Below the pieces are notes generated by a model, which did not search any database, was not told the DNA's origin, and saw nothing but the letters and a program-made list of their open reading frames with translations. DNA of 30,645 bases, from IMG/VR virus record IMGVR_UViG_3300035701_007228, positions 1 to 30,645 of that record. One strand, given 5' to 3'. Each line of letters opens with the position of its first letter. Position 1 is the first letter of the stretch. Shown here one piece after another: positions 28,933-30,645 of the stretch. The DNA comes from a virus. Made by a program: the position numbers and the translations under genes.

Positions 28933-29196
28933 ATGGCCAAGCCGGATTTCACAACGGGGACAGGAGCATTTGATTCCGTCACGGAAATGAACTTGGAAGA
29001 AGGCAGACTACTCAGACAGAAGGATAGACTGAACTACGGCGACCTAACAGGGGTGCGCCTAACACTTGGAGGAGAGATGTTTCACCTTTCCAAGGACCCG
29101 AGGGATCGCCGAGCAGCCCTGGAACGGTTCAACAAAGCAACCCAGAACACGCAAGGGAACCCCAAAACTCCCCCTTTAACGAGTTCACAGGGGTAG
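28933..29196 (+). CDS. Small hypothetical protein
   Basis: An 87-residue protein starting MAKPDFTTGTGAFDSV. It contains LEEGRLLRQKDRLNYGDLTG and a hydrophilic C-terminus. No family recognised. The ATG at 28933 has AGGAGA just upstream and follows the 28754 gene; an earlier ATG at 28897 lies inside that gene. The last plus-strand gene before the terminator. Confidence 0.6.
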   Translation: MAKPDFTTGTGAFDSVTEMNLEEGRLLRQKDRLNYGDLTGVRLTLGGEMFHLSKDPRDRRAALERFNKATQNTQGNPKTPPLTSSQG

Positions 29197-29267
29197 GTAA
29201 GGGACTTATAAGGGGTAAGGAGCAACAACTCGTCCTGGGGGAGATTAGACCCCTTTAAGGAGGGGAA
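29169..29267 (+). repeat. CTTATAAG intergenic repeat, copy 4 (plus orientation)
   Basis: GAGTTCACAGGGGTAGGTAA, then GGGACTTATAAGGGG, then ACTCGTCCTGGGGGAGATTA matches copies 1 to 3 in reverse orientation. It overlaps the 3' end of the 28933-29196 gene. As with copies 1 to 3 it lies downstream of a gene and in that gene's sense. Confidence 0.75.
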
Positions 29268-29268
29268 T

Positions 29269-29310
29269 AAAAAGGGGACGCTAAGCCAAATAGTTAGCGT
29301 CCCCTTTTTT
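29269..29310. terminator. Strong bidirectional terminator
   Basis: AAAAAGGGGACGCTAA (29269-29284) pairs perfectly with TTAGCGTCCCCTTTTT (29294-29309) across a 9-base loop. The T-run follows on both strands. It ends the plus operon and the convergent receptor-type gene at 29325. Confidence 0.9.
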
Positions 29311-29324
29311 GATTAAATTTTCTC

Positions 29325-30645
29325 TCAGATAGCTTTGGCTGCACGAAACCCAATAGAGGCTAAATGAGTCACAGGATTATTGTTAAAACTCATGGCAAAC
29401 ACCCCGGCTCCTTTCCCATCAGAAAAGCATCCTCCCCTGACCATCCCTCTCTCACCACTTCCTTTTGAGAAGCTGAAAATATCATAACCAAACTCGGAGG
29501 ACCCCACGGCTGAAGAGCTAAGCGGAAAAGCCAACCGAGATAAATCACTGGCCAGATCCAAGGAAATAGAATCAATCAAATAATCCGATACCATGCCACT
29601 GGATATATCCTGCACCAGGGTCTTGAGAATGACAAAGGTGGCTACCCCGTTGGACAACTCTGGCGTGGAGGCAGGTAGAACAAGAGTAGTAGGAGTAGTG
29701 TCCTGAATGCTCTCGTAGAGATACCCTTCCCCTCCATCTGCCTCAGCAATGAAGATAGAGTAGGAAGACCCGTTAAACTCATCGGCTGTCCAAGATTTCA
29801 GCCAGTTGCCCCTTATACCATCACAAGTTAAAGTAGGAGAAGCTCCTCCCACACCCGTAATAGTCCCACGACCATATGGACTCTTTAGATATCCCACCTC
29901 AAAGTTAGCTGGATAGCGCAAGTACCCTTCTGTCGTCATAAACCCCATCAGCCATTGCCATACTAACCCTTGAAGATCATAAACCCCACCTAAACTTTTA
30001 CCAGTATGCGCCCAGGACGCCGGACCTGTTCCTGGCAAAGCTCTTTTGTAAGTAGGATAAAGAGCAAAAAGATCCCTGTCCAACTCTGCTTCCTCGTAGG
30101 GACGATCCGCATCGGAGGGAGGGTTAGTATTTCCATTTCCACCACGAGGTTGACTCCCCATTTTCTTTGACATCCAGGCCAGTGCAGCCCATTCGAAAGG
30201 AGTAAGTAAATGCCACCCCTTCCCCCTATTACAGCAAGCCACCATTGCATGGGATAACATTACATAATCCCATGCAGGGACCCCAACCGTAGACTTTGAA
30301 GCTGTGCCTCCAGGACTGCCACCAGCAGCTACAGTAGGGGAGCCATTGGAGGGAGTAGCCTTCGGTTGGCTATTGATATACTTGTCAGCAATAAATCCCC
30401 CAAAAGTTATTCCGGGGAGTTCACTCACTGTAAATTGTGGAATAACCACGCCCTTGTTTAGAAACATATTCTTCCCTCCCTTAGCAAAGTAATCATCGTC
30501 GGGCAATGGTTCTGGTTCGGGCTCTTCCTCAGGAGGAGGAACCTCCCCCTCCTGAACATACCCATGATCCTGACAGGTTTCATAGGCGAGAAACTCCTCC
30601 GCGTCAGACTCAGTATCTGGGTTAAATTGATTCTCATAAAGCAGA
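29325..30645 (-). CDS. C-type-lectin/FGE-like receptor-binding protein (5' end outside window)
   Basis: At least 440 residues; the frame is open to the right window edge, so the start lies outside. After an acidic Pro/Glu-rich linker (EEPEPEPLPDDD) comes a WHLLTPFEWAALAWMSKK segment, then GLVWQWLMGF, and a C-terminus GMVRGGCFSDGKGAGVFAMS, then NNNP and IGFRAAKA. RGG...AGVFA...NNxP...IGFRA is the ending of formylglycine-generating-enzyme/C-type-lectin-fold variable proteins, many of which are targets of diversity-generating retroelements. It would be a tail-tip adhesin. No reverse transcriptase or template repeat is in the window. Confidence 0.7.
   Translation of the reverse strand, partial: LLYENQFNPDTESDAEEFLAYETCQDHGYVQEGEVPPPEEEPEPEPLPDDDYFAKGGKNMFLNKGVVIPQFTVSELPGITFGGFIADKYINSQPKATPSNGSPTVAAGGSPGGTASKSTVGVPAWDYVMLSHAMVACCNRGKGWHLLTPFEWAALAWMSKKMGSQPRGGNGNTNPPSDADRPYEEAELDRDLFALYPTYKRALPGTGPASWAHTGKSLGGVYDLQGLVWQWLMGFMTTEGYLRYPANFEVGYLKSPYGRGTITGVGGASPTLTCDGIRGNWLKSWTADEFNGSSYSIFIAEADGGEGYLYESIQDTTPTTLVLPASTPELSNGVATFVILKTLVQDISSGMVSDYLIDSISLDLASDLSRLAFPLSSSAVGSSEFGYDIFSFSKGSGERGMVRGGCFSDGKGAGVFAMSFNNNPVTHLASIGFRAAKAI

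Noticed and set aside
28897-29196. Longer start for the last plus-strand gene
   Set aside because: The ATG at 28897 lies inside the preceding 56-residue gene. ATG 28933 has a better ribosome site.
29269-29310. Retroelement-associated hairpin rather than terminator
   Set aside because: It has a perfect 16-bp stem with flanking A and T runs and lies between convergent genes, which fits a bidirectional terminator. A retroelement role cannot be excluded but is not needed.
29325-30506. Start of the receptor-type gene at a TTG within the window
   Set aside because: The frame remains open upstream through an acidic Pro/Glu linker to the window edge, so the true start lies outside.

Overview
The window looks like part of the genome of a tailed phage (or a prophage) of a Gram-negative bacterium. 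It is densely packed with short, often overlapping genes. It carries a nearly complete phage replisome (ssDNA-binding protein, clamp loader, sliding clamp, family A polymerase, DnaB-type helicase, TOPRIM primase, UvsW-like helicase, winged-helix initiators) and a 7-deazaguanine DNA-modification cluster. A receptor-binding type protein appears only at the right edge; no other structural genes are visible. A small lipoprotein and a protein with a PEP-CTERM tail suggest a host that has lipoprotein sorting and probably an exosortase. No ribosomal genes, CRISPR array or insertion sequence were seen.

Layout. 1-3.4 kb (minus strand): small envelope and hypothetical genes plus a gp32-like SSB. Five intergenic elements here are bounded by CATGGCGG and CCGCCATG, and a tRNA-like folded RNA lies at 1244-1354. 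3.3-8.9 kb (minus): possible recombination mediator, clamp loader, uracil-DNA-glycosylase/polymerase fusion and clamp, with two small paralogous 'YLA...NRL.SFYY' proteins. 9.0-17.0 kb (minus): DpdA-like transglycosylase, SAM methyltransferase, HAD-zinc fusion, QueC, radical SAM protein, FolE, QueE, small zinc proteins, and an HNH endonuclease fused in frame to QueD. Just upstream is a second, truncated QueD N-terminus. 17.1-26.3 kb (minus): DnaB helicase, two winged-helix replication proteins, TSCPD protein, primase, DnaJ-like protein and UvsW-like helicase. 26.4-29.2 kb (plus): a short divergent operon with a GIY-YIG nuclease, a DUF932-type protein and small proteins, ending in a strong bidirectional terminator. 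29.3 kb to the end (minus): the 3' part of a C-type-lectin/FGE-like protein that resembles the variable targets of diversity-generating retroelements.

How it works together. FolE, QueD, QueE and QueC would make preQ0 from GTP, and the DpdA homologue would exchange it into DNA, probably as protection against host restriction. The methyltransferase, radical SAM and HAD-zinc proteins in the same cluster could tailor the base further; this is inference. Replication may start inside the initiator gene at 18.9-20.6 kb, where ten 15-bp iterons lie next to perfect hairpins. At least eight intergenic sites share a promoter-like motif with a GAGAAAA(A/G)GGG box directly against a TATAAT -10. A separate family of about 100-bp repeats centred on CTTATAAG recurs in five intergenic places.
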